DNA from: Halopseudomonas pachastrellae
Lineage (GTDB): Bacteria; Pseudomonadota; Gammaproteobacteria; Pseudomonadales; Pseudomonadaceae
Direction of reading: 5' to 3'
NCBI RefSeq assembly: GCF_900114765.1
Contig: NZ_FOUD01000012.1
Span: 62,001-126,000, forward strand
DNA length: 64,000 bases
A program made the translations under genes and the position numbers. Every line of letters starts with the position of its first letter. Within the stretch, counting starts at the first letter, position 1. The notes beneath the pieces are model-generated. The model ran no database searches. It was not told the DNA's origin and worked only from the letters and a program-made list of their open reading frames with translations. Of the stretch, positions 9,008 to 18,715 are shown piece by piece.

Positions 9008-10054
9008 TCAGTTGTCCTGAGGATCAGACAGCGGGTTGCCGACCAGCCGGTCCAGCGCCGCATTGACCTGCGCGGGCATCAGATCACGCAGGCAGTTGTA
9101 GTGCCCAAAGCGGCAGGTGCGATCAAAGCAAGGGCTGCAATCAAGCCCCAGCTGCAAGGTCTCTACCCGGTCAGCCAGCGGCGGCGTAAAGCCGGGCGAA
9201 GTAGAACCGTAGACCGCGACCAGCGGGCGGTTGAGCGCAGAGGCAACGTGCATCAGCCCCGAGTCATTGCTGACCACCGCATCGGCGCAAGACAGCAGGT
9301 CGATGGCCTGGGCCAGGCTGGTATCACCGCAGAGGTTGGTCGCCTCCTCGCGCAAGCCCGGAATCAGGCGACCGCGAATCTGCTCGGCCACCGCGTGGTC
9401 CTTCTTCGAGCCAAACAGCCAGACCTGCCAGCCCTGACGTATATGTGCATCGGCCACCGCCGCGTAGTGCTCGGACGGCCAGCGCTTGGCCTCGCCAAAC
9501 TCGGCGCCCGGGCAGAGCGCCAGCACCGGGCGATCCAGCTCCAGACCAAAATGCTGCAAGGCCTGCTCGCGCGAGGCAGGATCAATCTGTAGCGCCGGGC
9601 GTGGATAAGGCTTGGGCAGCTCGATATCCGGCTCATAGGCCAGCGCCATAAAGCGCTCGATCATCAGCGGATAGGCTTGCTTATCGAGCTTGCGCACGTC
9701 GTTCAGCAGGCCGTAGCGCATTTCGCCGCGCCAGCCGGTACGCAAGGGAATATCGGCAAAAAAGGGTACCAGTGCCGACTTAAGGGAGTTGGGCAGCAGG
9801 ATGGCCTGATCGTATTGGCCACGCAGGCCATGGCCTATCTCGCGCCGGGTGCGCAGCTCCAGCGCGCCATGCCCCAAGGGAAAACTCAGGGCCTGACGAA
9901 CCTCAGGCATGCGCTCAAGGATTGGCCGGCTCCAGTCGGGCGCCAGCACATCGATCATGCAGTCATCACCGTGTCGCTGCTTCAGGCAGGTGAACAGCGT
10001 TTGCGCCATCACCATGTCGCCGACCCAGCTGGGACCGATAATCAGAATATTCAT
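9008..10054 (-). CDS. waaF: LPS heptosyltransferase II WaaF
   Basis: A 348-residue GT9 enzyme adding the second heptose of the LPS inner core from ADP-heptose. It begins MNILIIGPSWVGDMVMAQTL and has LCPGAEFGEAKRWP and SNDSGLMHVASALNRPLVAVY, all diagnostic for WaaF. It is the first gene of the core operon (waaF-waaC-waaG-waaP and onward), in the same order as P. aeruginosa PA5012-PA5009. The 82-bp gap before it holds a dyad repeat rather than a recognisable promoter, so transcription may begin further upstream, before or inside ilvE. Confidence 0.95.
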   Translation of the reverse strand: MNILIIGPSWVGDMVMAQTLFTCLKQRHGDDCMIDVLAPDWSRPILERMPEVRQALSFPLGHGALELRTRREIGHGLRGQYDQAILLPNSLKSALVPFFADIPLRTGWRGEMRYGLLNDVRKLDKQAYPLMIERFMALAYEPDIELPKPYPRPALQIDPASREQALQHFGLELDRPVLALCPGAEFGEAKRWPSEHYAAVADAHIRQGWQVWLFGSKKDHAVAEQIRGRLIPGLREEATNLCGDTSLAQAIDLLSCADAVVSNDSGLMHVASALNRPLVAVYGSTSPGFTPPLADRVETLQLGLDCSPCFDRTCRFGHYNCLRDLMPAQVNAALDRLVGNPLSDPQDN

Positions 10055-10055
10055 A

Positions 10056-10134
10056 AGCTTCCAGCTTCAAGCTGCAAGCGACAAACCCCGAACGGCCCAC
10101 GACTGCTTGCCGCTTGAAGCTTGCCGCTTGTGGC
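10056..10134. repeat. REP-like AAGCTTCAAGC dyad between ilvE and waaF
   Basis: The gap between ilvE and waaF is filled by imperfect inverted repeats. The left arm contains AGCTTCCAGCTTCAAGCTGC and the right arm GCTTGCCGCTTGAAGCTTGC, with about 30 bases between them. The same AGCTTCCAGCTTCAAGC word closes the longer repeat elements at 24.9 kb and 45.57 kb, so this looks like a short relative of that family. It could form a hairpin in the ilvE-waaF transcript and act as an mRNA stability or attenuation element. Confidence 0.6.
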
Positions 10135-10136
10135 AA

Positions 10137-11060
10137 TCAACCTACCAGCGTCCGCCACTCGGCGTGCTCTGCGGTCTGGCCGGTAACCAGATCGAAGTAC
10201 GCCTTTTGCAGTTTCTCGGTAACCGGGCCACGACGGCCAGCGCCGATCTGACGGCCATCCAGCTCGCGGATCGGTGTTACTTCAGCGGCAGTACCGGTGA
10301 AGAAGGCTTCATCAGCGATGTAGACCTCGTCACGGGTGATGCGCTTCTCAACTACCGGAATGTCGAACTTGGAGGCCAGCGCCAGCACGGTCGCGCGGGT
10401 AATGCCGTTCAGGCAGGCAGTCACTTCCGGCGTGTAGATGGTGCCGTTCTTGACGATGAAGACGTTCTCGCCGGAACCCTCGGCAACGTAGCCTTCCGGA
10501 TCCAGCAGCAGCGCTTCATCAGCACCGGCGGAAACCGCTTCCTGCAGTGCCAGCATGGAGTTCATGTAGGCACCGCTGGCCTTGGCACGGGTCATGGTGA
10601 TGTTGACGTGATGACGGGTAAAGGAGCTGGTGCGGATCTTGATACCGCGTTCCAGTGCTTCTTCTCCCATGTACGCACCCCAGTGCCAAGCTGCGATAAC
10701 AACGTGCACTTTCAGGTTGTCAGCACGGATACCCATGCCTTCAGATCCGTAGAACACCAGCGGACGGATGTAGGCGGTTTCCAGCTTGTTCTCACGTACC
10801 ACAGCGCGCTGAGCTTCGTTCAGCTGCTCTTTGGTAAAGGGAATTTTCATACCCATGATGTGAGCGGAATCGAACAGGCGATCCGTGTGTGCATCCAGAC
10901 GGAAAATGGCGGTGCCATCCGGGGTGTTGTAGGCGCGCACGCCTTCGAATACGCCCATGCCGTAGTGCAGCGAGTGAGTCAGCACGTGCACATTGGCCTC
11001 GCGCCAGGGAATCATTTCTCCGTCAAACCAGATTAGACCATCACGATCGGCCATCGACAT
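10137..11060 (-). CDS. ilvE: Branched-chain amino acid aminotransferase
   Basis: A 307-residue class IV PLP enzyme that transaminates the 2-oxo acids of leucine, isoleucine and valine with glutamate. LHYGMGVFEGVRAY, TRAKASGAYMNSMLAL (PLP Lys) and AEGSGENVF are present. Length matches P. aeruginosa IlvE (307). The frame is open to an ATG at 11075, but MSMADRDG at 11060 is the family start and has a GGAG upstream. It sits between glnE and waaF on the same strand, as in P. aeruginosa (PA5013). Cytoplasmic. Confidence 0.93.
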   Translation of the reverse strand: MSMADRDGLIWFDGEMIPWREANVHVLTHSLHYGMGVFEGVRAYNTPDGTAIFRLDAHTDRLFDSAHIMGMKIPFTKEQLNEAQRAVVRENKLETAYIRPLVFYGSEGMGIRADNLKVHVVIAAWHWGAYMGEEALERGIKIRTSSFTRHHVNITMTRAKASGAYMNSMLALQEAVSAGADEALLLDPEGYVAEGSGENVFIVKNGTIYTPEVTACLNGITRATVLALASKFDIPVVEKRITRDEVYIADEAFFTGTAAEVTPIRELDGRQIGAGRRGPVTEKLQKAYFDLVTGQTAEHAEWRTLVG

Positions 11061-11133
11061 AGCAGCCAGCTCCATACGTATCTATTCAATCAGTCATGCG
11101 TTCTTGGGTTCTGCCTGAGCGCGCCCGCGCCAA

Positions 11134-14088
11134 TCACCCCTGAGGTTCGGTGGTTGGCTGCTGGGGAGGCAGCACTTGCTGCCAGAGCTTGATGACCCCG
11201 TGTCGGAAGTCATGAAACTGGTCGCCGCTTACTTTGCCCGGCTGATTCTGTAGAGCCAGGCGATGAGCTGCAGCCCGGTAGGCCTTGTAAGCCTCCTGCA
11301 GGCAGCTGACATCCTCACCGGCGATCAGACCGGCGTTTTGCAGCTCATCAAGAATCCTGATGTTATCTGTGTAGCGCAGTAATTCGGGGTACCGGCACGA
11401 CCAGGCCAGAACCGCATATTGCACCATAAATTCGATGTCGACGATACCACCTAGGTCCTGCTTGAGATCAAACAGCTGAGCGGCAGTAAAGGCGTCCGCC
11501 GTGCTACCGGCCCGGGTGGCCGAGGTGCCCAGGTTGTCGCGCATCTTCTGGCGCATGTTACCCACCTCGCGCGCCAACGCCTGCTCATCACGCTCACGCC
11601 CCAATACCTGGGCACGCAGGGCATCAAAGCGAGCAGTCAATTGCTGACAACCCACCAGCGCCCTAGCACGCACCAGCGCCTGATGCTCCCAGGTCCAGGC
11701 CTCGTCGCGCTGGTAACGCGAGAAAGAGGCCAGCGAGCTGACCAGCAGACCGGAGTCACCCGAGGGACGCAGGCGCATGTCGACCTCATACAGCGCACCG
11801 GAGACCGTTTGCGTGTTGAGCATGTGGATAATGCGCTGGCCCAGCCGGGTAAAGAACTTACTGCCTTCAATCGGCTTGTCGCCATCTGTATCGCGCTGCG
11901 GGTCACCATCGTGAATGAACACCAGGTCCAGATCCGAGCCATGCCCAAGCTCGATGCCGCCCACCTTGCCGTAGCCCACCACGATAAAGTCCAGCTCGCA
12001 GCGTGAGCCGTCGGCCCGTGCCGGTCGTCCATGGCGCGCGACCATTTCGCGCCAGGCCAGCAGCAGCACCTGCTGCAGGATCGCTTCGGCAACCCAGGTT
12101 AAGTAATCGCTCACCTTCATCAGCGGCAAGGTGCCAGCAATCTCGGAGGCTGCAATACGCAACACGTGGGCGCGCTTGAAATAACGCAGGGTTTCCATCT
12201 GCTGTTCAAGATCGTCCTCAGGAATACGCAGCAGATGCTGACGCAGCTCATCAGCCAGCTCATTGGGTTCCGGCGGCCGGTACAGGCGGCCAGCATTGAG
12301 CAACTCATCCAGCACCACCGGATAGCGGGCAATTTGCTCAGCAATCCATGGGCTGGCTGCGCAGAGCACCAGCAGCTCGCGCAGGGCCCCCGGGTTTTCT
12401 GTCAGCAACACCAGATAGGCCGAGCGCCGCGCCACCGCCTCGACCAACGGCAATACGCGCTCCAGCGCCAGGTCAGGGTTTTCCTGTTCGGCGGCCATCG
12501 CCAGCAGACGCGGCATGAAAATATCCAGGCGCTCTCGCCCAGCACGCTGCATGGATTTCAGGCGTGGCGAACCCTGCAGCCCCTGCAGGCGCCGCCAGGC
12601 AGACGGCGCATCGGCAAAGCCACCCGCCTCCAGTTGCTCCAGACCCTGCGGCTCGTCCAGCGTGCCATCCCAGACCGGCACCCAATCGGCCTGCGGCGAT
12701 TGCAAGTCGGCTTCATCCTCATCCGGATCAGCGATCACGCCGGCAAAGTGGCCGGCGACACAGGCACGCTCGGCATCCAGGCGAGCGCGAAAGGCATCCC
12801 AGTCGGCAAACCCGAGCATCCAGGCGATGCGTGCCTGCCCTTGCGCCTCAGTCGGCAGCATCTGGGTCTGGCGGTCATCAACGGCCTGCAGGGCGTGCTC
12901 GGTGTCGCGCAAAAAGCAGTAGGCCTGCGCCAATTCCTGTACTGCCGACTCCGGCAGATAGCCGTTCGCGCCCAGCGTTTGCAGCACGCCAAGAATGGGG
13001 CGCTGCTGCAAGCTGCGGTCGCGGCCACCGTGAATCAACTGGAAGGCCTGACCAATAAACTCGACCTCACGGATACCGCCCGAGCCTAGCTTGACGTTGT
13101 CCTGCAGACCCTTGCGCTGCACCTCACGCTGAATCATCTGCTTGAGGTTGCGCAGCGCATCGATAGCGGCAAAGTCCAGATAACGGCGATAGACAAAGGG
13201 CCGCAGCATGGCCAGCAGCTCCGCGCCAGCCTGCTGATCACCTGCCACCACCCGCGCCTTGATCATCGCGTAGCGCTCCCAGTCGCGACCCTGGCTCTGG
13301 TAGTACTGCTCCAGCGCATCAAAGCTGAACACCAGCGCGCCACTGTCGCCGTAAGGGCGCAGGCGCATATCCACGCGAAACACAAAGCCGTCCACCGTTG
13401 GCGCATCCAGCGCCTTGATCAGCTTCTGGCCCAGGCGAATAAAAAACTCCTGATTGGAAAGGCTGCGCCGCCCGCCACCAGTCTCGCCGGCCTCCGGGTA
13501 GGCAAAGATCAGGTCGATGTCCGAGGACAGGTTAAGCTCCACCGCGCCCAGCTTGCCCATGCCCAGCACCACCATGTGCTGCGGCACACCGTCGCGGCTG
13601 AGTGGCTGCCCCAGGCTCGCGCAGCACTGGCCGTAAAGCCAGTGATAGGCCTCGTCGATGCAGGCATCCGCCATATCGGACAGGTCTCGCGTGGTCTCCT
13701 GCAGCGGCGCCAAATCCAGTACGTCACGCCAGATAATGCGCACCTGCTGCCACTGTCTGAACCGGCGCAGCGCCTGGGCCAGTTGATCTTCGTTAGCTAC
13801 CTCGGTCAGCGCCGCCTGCAGCAGCTCGCGCAACTCGCCCTCAGCCAACGGCCGCCAGAGCCGCTCCCCAGCCACCAGCCGCCAGGCCAGCTCGGGATCA
13901 CGACGCAACTGCTCGGCAACGTAGTCACTGGCCGCCAGCACCAGCGGCAGCTCCTGTTCAAAACGCGCGCTCAGCTCGTCGCGGCGCGGCGCGAGGGCCG
14001 ACTGCTCCAGCGCGGCAGCCCACTGGGCCAAATGGTGATCACGGGTAGCTTCCAGCGAGGCCGGCAGCGGAGGCAGTGTGGAGGGCAT
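11134..14088 (-). CDS. glnE: Glutamine synthetase adenylyltransferase/adenylyl-removing enzyme
   Basis: A 984-residue bifunctional enzyme controlling glutamine synthetase by adding or removing AMP in response to PII and glutamine. There are two nucleotidyltransferase domains. The N-terminal one (about residue 175) has GMGKLGAVELNLSSDIDLIF and performs deadenylylation. The C-terminal one (about residue 695) has GYGKVGGIELGHGSDLDLVF and performs adenylylation. A helical linker joins them. Length is as expected (about 945-985). The ATG at 14088 has AGGA a few bases upstream. It is divergent from aceE, sharing a 280-bp intergenic region, as at PA5014/PA5015. Confidence 0.95.
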   Translation of the reverse strand: MPSTLPPLPASLEATRDHHLAQWAAALEQSALAPRRDELSARFEQELPLVLAASDYVAEQLRRDPELAWRLVAGERLWRPLAEGELRELLQAALTEVANEDQLAQALRRFRQWQQVRIIWRDVLDLAPLQETTRDLSDMADACIDEAYHWLYGQCCASLGQPLSRDGVPQHMVVLGMGKLGAVELNLSSDIDLIFAYPEAGETGGGRRSLSNQEFFIRLGQKLIKALDAPTVDGFVFRVDMRLRPYGDSGALVFSFDALEQYYQSQGRDWERYAMIKARVVAGDQQAGAELLAMLRPFVYRRYLDFAAIDALRNLKQMIQREVQRKGLQDNVKLGSGGIREVEFIGQAFQLIHGGRDRSLQQRPILGVLQTLGANGYLPESAVQELAQAYCFLRDTEHALQAVDDRQTQMLPTEAQGQARIAWMLGFADWDAFRARLDAERACVAGHFAGVIADPDEDEADLQSPQADWVPVWDGTLDEPQGLEQLEAGGFADAPSAWRRLQGLQGSPRLKSMQRAGRERLDIFMPRLLAMAAEQENPDLALERVLPLVEAVARRSAYLVLLTENPGALRELLVLCAASPWIAEQIARYPVVLDELLNAGRLYRPPEPNELADELRQHLLRIPEDDLEQQMETLRYFKRAHVLRIAASEIAGTLPLMKVSDYLTWVAEAILQQVLLLAWREMVARHGRPARADGSRCELDFIVVGYGKVGGIELGHGSDLDLVFIHDGDPQRDTDGDKPIEGSKFFTRLGQRIIHMLNTQTVSGALYEVDMRLRPSGDSGLLVSSLASFSRYQRDEAWTWEHQALVRARALVGCQQLTARFDALRAQVLGRERDEQALAREVGNMRQKMRDNLGTSATRAGSTADAFTAAQLFDLKQDLGGIVDIEFMVQYAVLAWSCRYPELLRYTDNIRILDELQNAGLIAGEDVSCLQEAYKAYRAAAHRLALQNQPGKVSGDQFHDFRHGVIKLWQQVLPPQQPTTEPQG

Positions 14089-14165
14089 GGTCTATCCTGT
14101 TCATGAACCGAAACCGCAGCTTGCCATGCTGGCCGAAAAGGGAAAAGCGAGAACCCTGACTGACG

Positions 14166-14197
14166 GGTCTAAATGTAGTATCGCTACATATTAGACC
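14166..14197. promoter_or_regulatory. Dyad 1 upstream of aceE (putative operator or hairpin)
   Basis: A near-perfect inverted repeat. GGTCTAA (14166-14172) pairs with TTAGACC (14191-14197) and ATGTAG pairs with CTACAT, with one bulged A and a 5-base loop. Its inner 15 bases (14174-14188, TGTAGTATCGCTACA) match the second dyad 51 bp downstream. It lies just upstream of a possible -35 element for aceE. Likely a repressor or activator site; the regulator is unknown to me. Confidence 0.55.
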
Positions 14198-14198
14198 T

Positions 14199-14227
14199 TT
14201 GAAGACTAGATTAAGGCGCCCTTATGT
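14199..14227 (+). promoter_or_regulatory. Possible sigma-70 promoter of aceEF
   Basis: TTGAAG (14199-14204), a 17-base spacer and TTATGT (14222-14227) make a weak match to -35/-10. It would place transcription start near 14235, about 135 bases before the aceE ATG. The -10 overlaps the second TGTAG dyad, which would suit repression. Low confidence because the -10 is poor. Confidence 0.3.
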
Positions 14228-14239
14228 AGTAAAACTACA
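14225..14239. promoter_or_regulatory. Dyad 2 upstream of aceE (TGTAGTAAAACTACA)
   Basis: A perfect dyad TGTAGT-AAA-ACTACA. Together with 14174-14188 it gives the consensus TGTAGTANNNCTACA. The two centres are 51 bp apart, close to five helical turns, so a dimeric regulator could bind both on one DNA face. Inferred to be an operator controlling aceEF and possibly glnE. Confidence 0.55.
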
Positions 14240-14368
14240 GAACCAATCTTACCCCGATGTGTCACAACACCCACAGGTGTTTGGCAAGCGCACGCTGTGG
14301 CGCGTTGCAGACCGCACGCACCTGGCAGCTTCCAACATCTGCAAGGCCCACAAGGTCTGGAGACCATA

Positions 14369-17026
14369 ATGAAGCAAGACGATATTGATCCGCTTGAAAC
14401 GCAGGAATGGCTCGACGCACTGGAGTCCGTACTGGACAACGAAGGCGAAGACCGCGCCCATTACCTGATGACCCGCCTGAGTGAACTGGCCAGCCGCACC
14501 GGCACCCCGCTGCCATACGCCATCACCACACCGTATCGCAACACCATCCCGGTTACCCACGAAGCACGCATGCCCGGCGACCTGTTCATGGAACGCCGCA
14601 TCCGCTCGATGGTGCGCTGGAACGCACTGGCAATGGTCATGCGTACCAACCAGCAGGACCCGGATCTGGGCGGCCATATCTCGACCTTCGCCTCCAGCGC
14701 CACGCTGTACGACATCGGTTTTAACTACTTCTTCAAGGCACCGACCGACGAACACGGCGGTGACCTGGTGTTCTTCCAGGGGCACGCCTCCCCCGGCATT
14801 TACGCCCGCGCCTTCCTTGAGGGCCGCATCAGCGAAGAGCAAATGGAAAACTTCCGCCAGGAGGTCGACGGCAAAGGTCTGTCGTCCTACCCGCACCCCT
14901 GGCTGATGCCCGACTTCTGGCAGTTCCCGACAGTCTCCATGGGGCTGGGCCCGATTCAGGCGATCTACCAGGCACGCTTCATGAAGTACCTGGAGCACCG
15001 CGGCTTTATCGAGCCGGGCAAGCAGAAGGTATGGTGCTTTGTTGGCGACGGTGAAACCGACGAGCCGGAAACCCTGGGCGCCATCTCGCTGGCCGGTCGT
15101 GAAAAACTGGACAACCTGATCTTCGTCATCAACTGCAACCTGCAGCGCCTGGACGGCCCGGTACGCGGCAACGGCAAGATCATTCAGGAGCTGGAAGGCA
15201 GCTTCCGTGGCGCTGACTGGAACGTTATCAAGGTGATCTGGGGCCGCATGTGGGACCCGCTGTTTGCCAAAGACGACAACGGCCTGCTGCAACAACGTAT
15301 GGAAGAAGCCGTCGACGGCGACTACCAGAACTACAAGGCCAAAGACGGTGCCTTTGTGCGCGAGCACTTCTTCGGCACCCGCCCCGAGCTGCAGGAGATG
15401 GTCAAGGACCTCTCCGACGAAGAAATCTGGAAGCTCAACCGTGGCGGCCACGACCCGTACAAGGTCTACGCGGCCTACCACGATGCGGTCAACCACGAAG
15501 GTCAACCGTCAGTCATCCTGGCCAAGACCATCAAGGGTTATGGCACTGGCGCAGGCCAGGGTCAGAACACCGCGCACAACACCAAGAAAGTCGATATCGA
15601 CAGCCTGAAGAAATTCCGCGACCGCTTCGACATCCCGGTTAACGATGATCAGCTGGAGAAACTGCCCTTCTACAAGCCGGAAGAAGGCAGCGCCGAATAC
15701 AAGTACCTGCACGCCCGCCGCGAAGCACTGGGTGGCTACATGCCCCAGCGCCGCGTCGAAAGCCAGCGCGTACCGGTTCCGCCGCTGGACACCCTGAAGG
15801 CGATCCTGGACGGCACCGGCGACCGCGAAATCTCCACCACCATGGCCTTTGTGCGCATCCTGTCGCAACTGGTCAAGGACAAGGAGCTGGGCTCGCGCAT
15901 TGTGCCGATTGTCCCGGATGAGGCCCGTACCTTTGGTATGGAAGGCATGTTCCGTCAGCTCGGTATCTACTCCTCGGTCGGTCAGCTGTACGAGCCGGTC
16001 GACAAGGATCAGGTGATGTTCTACCGCGAGGACAAGAAGGGTCAGATCCTCGAGGAAGGCATCAACGAGGCCGGCGCCATGTCCAGCTGGATTGCTGCCG
16101 CCACCGCCTACAGCACCCACAACCAGCCGATGCTGCCGTTCTACATCTTCTATTCGATGTTCGGCTTCCAGCGCATTGGTGACCTGGCCTGGGCCGCTGG
16201 CGACAGCCGCGCCAAGGGCTTTTTGATCGGCGGCACCGCTGGCCGTACCACGCTGAACGGTGAAGGCCTGCAACACGAAGACGGTCACAGCCACCTGCTG
16301 GCCTCGACCATCCCCAACTGTCGCAGCTACGACCCGACCTACGGCTACGAGCTGGCGGTGATCATCCGCGAAGGCGCGCGCCGCATGATGGAGGAGCAGG
16401 AGAACGTCTACTACTACCTGACCGTCATGAACGAAGCCTACGCCCAACCGGCGATGCCCAAAGGCAAGGACGTTGAAGACGGCATCATGCGCGGCATGTA
16501 CCTGCTCGACTCCACCGGCAAGCCGGGCGATCTGCACGTACAACTGATGGGCTCCGGCACCATCCTGCGTGAAGTACGTGAAGCCGCCGCCATTTTGAAA
16601 GACGATTTTGGCGTTACCGCCGATATCTGGAGCGTCACCAGCTTCAACGAGCTGCGCCGCGATGGCCTGGCAGTCGAGCGCGACAACCGTTTGCACCCGA
16701 GCCGCAAGGCCAAGGCCAGCTTTGTCGAGCAGTGCCTGGACAAGCGTCAGGGCCCGGTTATCGCCGCCACCGACTACATGAAGCTGTATGCCGACCAGAT
16801 TCGCCAGTGGGTTCCGGCGCCATACAAGGTGCTGGGCACCGACGGCTTCGGCCGCAGCGACAGCCGTCGCAAGCTGCGTCAGTTCTTCGAAGTGGACCGT
16901 CACTGGGTGGCCTACACCGCGCTCAGCGCGCTGGTGGAGCAAGGCAAGCTCAAGCCCAAGGTGCTGACCGACGCCCTCAAGGCATTCGGTATCGACCCCG
17001 CCAAGACCAACCCGCTGGACTGCTGA
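14369..17026 (+). CDS. aceE: Pyruvate dehydrogenase E1 component, homodimeric type
   Basis: An 885-residue thiamine-diphosphate enzyme that decarboxylates pyruvate and reductively acetylates the lipoyl groups of AceF. The ThDP motif is seen as GDGETDEPETLG through INCNLQRLDG (about residues 230-265). Length matches E. coli AceE (887). The open frame reaches back to 14297, but MKQDDIDPLETQEW at 14369 is the family start and follows GGAGA. The aceF start lies 10 bases past its stop, so the two form an operon. No lpd gene follows, so the E3 subunit must be encoded elsewhere. Confidence 0.96.
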   Translation: MKQDDIDPLETQEWLDALESVLDNEGEDRAHYLMTRLSELASRTGTPLPYAITTPYRNTIPVTHEARMPGDLFMERRIRSMVRWNALAMVMRTNQQDPDLGGHISTFASSATLYDIGFNYFFKAPTDEHGGDLVFFQGHASPGIYARAFLEGRISEEQMENFRQEVDGKGLSSYPHPWLMPDFWQFPTVSMGLGPIQAIYQARFMKYLEHRGFIEPGKQKVWCFVGDGETDEPETLGAISLAGREKLDNLIFVINCNLQRLDGPVRGNGKIIQELEGSFRGADWNVIKVIWGRMWDPLFAKDDNGLLQQRMEEAVDGDYQNYKAKDGAFVREHFFGTRPELQEMVKDLSDEEIWKLNRGGHDPYKVYAAYHDAVNHEGQPSVILAKTIKGYGTGAGQGQNTAHNTKKVDIDSLKKFRDRFDIPVNDDQLEKLPFYKPEEGSAEYKYLHARREALGGYMPQRRVESQRVPVPPLDTLKAILDGTGDREISTTMAFVRILSQLVKDKELGSRIVPIVPDEARTFGMEGMFRQLGIYSSVGQLYEPVDKDQVMFYREDKKGQILEEGINEAGAMSSWIAAATAYSTHNQPMLPFYIFYSMFGFQRIGDLAWAAGDSRAKGFLIGGTAGRTTLNGEGLQHEDGHSHLLASTIPNCRSYDPTYGYELAVIIREGARRMMEEQENVYYYLTVMNEAYAQPAMPKGKDVEDGIMRGMYLLDSTGKPGDLHVQLMGSGTILREVREAAAILKDDFGVTADIWSVTSFNELRRDGLAVERDNRLHPSRKAKASFVEQCLDKRQGPVIAATDYMKLYADQIRQWVPAPYKVLGTDGFGRSDSRRKLRQFFEVDRHWVAYTALSALVEQGKLKPKVLTDALKAFGIDPAKTNPLDC

Positions 17027-17036
17027 GGAGAACCCC

Positions 17037-18692
17037 ATGAGTGAACTCATCAAGGTGCCCGACCTCGGCGGTGAAGGCGAGGTCATTGAAATTCTGGTCA
17101 AAGAAGGCGATCAGGTAGAGGCCGAACAATCACTGGCGGTACTCGAGTCGGACAAGGCGAGCATGGAAATCCCCTCGCCCAAGGCCGGCACGGTAAAAGC
17201 CATCAAGTTCAAGCTGGGCGACAACCTGAAAGAAGGCGACCCACTGATCGAGCTGGACGTTGAAGGCGGCGAGCAAGCCAAGCAAGACGACAGCAGCGAG
17301 CAACCCGCCAAAGCCGAGAGCAAGGCAGAACAGACGCCCGAGCCGAAAGCCGACACCAGCGCCGAGCAACAAAAGCCGGCCGCTGGCGGCGGCAGCCGCA
17401 GCGAAGCGGTCAAGGTGCCCGACCTGGGCACCGACAGCGCCCGCGTGATCGAGATTCTGGTCAGCAAGGGCGATCAGGTCGAGGCCGACCAGTCGCTACT
17501 GGTGCTGGAATCAGACAAGGCCAGCATGGAGCTGCCCGCCCCCTTCGCTGGTGTCATCGAGTCAATCGACATCAAGCTGGAGCAGGACGTCAAGACCGGC
17601 GATGTGATCATGCAAATGCAGGTCAGTGGCGGCGACAGCGAGACCAAGGCAGAGTCACAGCCCGCTGAGCAGCAAGACAAACAGAACGACGCCAAGCAGG
17701 CCCCGCCTGCTGCCAGCAGCGACACCGCCAGCGAAGAGCCCGCCAGCCCGCCGCCGGTTGGTGGCCCGAGCCGCGAAGGCGCCAAGGTACACGCCGGCCC
17801 GGCGGTACGCATGCTGGCACGCGAATTCGGCATCGACCTGACCGACGTCAAGCCCACCGGCCCGCGTGACCGCATCCTCAAGGAAGATGTACAGAAGCAC
17901 GTGCAGGCCGTCATGCAGCAACGCAAGGCAGGCCCTGCCGGCGCAACCGGTGGCAGCGGTATCCCGCCGATGCCGGAGGTCGATTTCTCGCGCTTTGGCG
18001 AGATCGAGACCGTCGACATGACCCGTCTGCAGCAGGTCGGCGCCAGCAACCTGCACCGCAGCTGGCTCAACGTGCCGCACGTCACCCAGTTTGACCTGGC
18101 CGACATCAGCGCGCTGGAAGCCTTCCGCAAGGAGCAGAAAGCCGCCGCCGAGAAAGCCGGCGTCAAGCTGACCGTGCTGCCGTTCCTGCTCAAGGCCTGT
18201 GCGCATCTGCTGCGTGAGCAGCCAAACTTCAACGTCTCGCTGGCAGCCAGTGGCAAGCAGCTGATTCAGAAGAAGTACGTGCACATCGGCTTTGCCGTAG
18301 ACACCCCGGACGGCCTGCTGGTACCGGTTATCCGTGATGTCGACAAGAAGAGCCTGCTGCAGCTGGCAGCCGAAGCGGCCGAACTGGCCGACAAGGCGCG
18401 CAACAAGAAGCTCGGAGCCGACGCCATGCAAGGCGCCTGCTTCACCATCTCCAGCCTGGGCCACATCGGCGGTACTTACTTCACGCCGATCGTCAACAGC
18501 CCGGAAGTGGCAATTCTTGGGGTCTCCAAGGCCACCATGCAGCCGGTCTGGGATGGCGCCAGCTTCCAGCCACAGCTTATGCTGCCGTTGTCCCTCTCCT
18601 ACGACCACCGCGCCATCAACGGCGCAGCGGCCGCGCAGTTCACCAAGCGCCTGGGTGAGTTGCTGGGGGATATTCGGACGATGTTGCTGTAA
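17037..18692 (+). CDS. aceF: Pyruvate dehydrogenase E2, dihydrolipoamide acetyltransferase
   Basis: A 551-residue core subunit of pyruvate dehydrogenase that passes the acetyl group to CoA. It has two lipoyl domains, each with the lipoylated Lys in ESDKASME (about residues 40 and 160), joined by Glu/Lys/Ala-rich flexible linkers. These are followed by a peripheral-subunit-binding domain (AGPAVRMLAREFGIDL, about residue 250) and the catalytic domain ending SYDHRAINGAAAAQF. The active site reads DHRxxNG with Asn instead of Asp, a form I recall from Azotobacter/Pseudomonas E2. Pseudomonas E2 proteins commonly have two lipoyl domains against three in E. coli. Confidence 0.96.
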   Translation: MSELIKVPDLGGEGEVIEILVKEGDQVEAEQSLAVLESDKASMEIPSPKAGTVKAIKFKLGDNLKEGDPLIELDVEGGEQAKQDDSSEQPAKAESKAEQTPEPKADTSAEQQKPAAGGGSRSEAVKVPDLGTDSARVIEILVSKGDQVEADQSLLVLESDKASMELPAPFAGVIESIDIKLEQDVKTGDVIMQMQVSGGDSETKAESQPAEQQDKQNDAKQAPPAASSDTASEEPASPPPVGGPSREGAKVHAGPAVRMLAREFGIDLTDVKPTGPRDRILKEDVQKHVQAVMQQRKAGPAGATGGSGIPPMPEVDFSRFGEIETVDMTRLQQVGASNLHRSWLNVPHVTQFDLADISALEAFRKEQKAAAEKAGVKLTVLPFLLKACAHLLREQPNFNVSLAASGKQLIQKKYVHIGFAVDTPDGLLVPVIRDVDKKSLLQLAAEAAELADKARNKKLGADAMQGACFTISSLGHIGGTYFTPIVNSPEVAILGVSKATMQPVWDGASFQPQLMLPLSLSYDHRAINGAAAAQFTKRLGELLGDIRTMLL

Positions 18693-18715
18693 GCATTGGA
18701 TTGAGCGGCAAGAAA

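Noticed and set aside
14249-17101. Two long frames (418 and 530 codons) antisense to aceE
   Set aside because: Shadow frames of a highly expressed gene with strong codon bias; composition (Val/Gln/His/Ala-rich) is typical of antisense readings.
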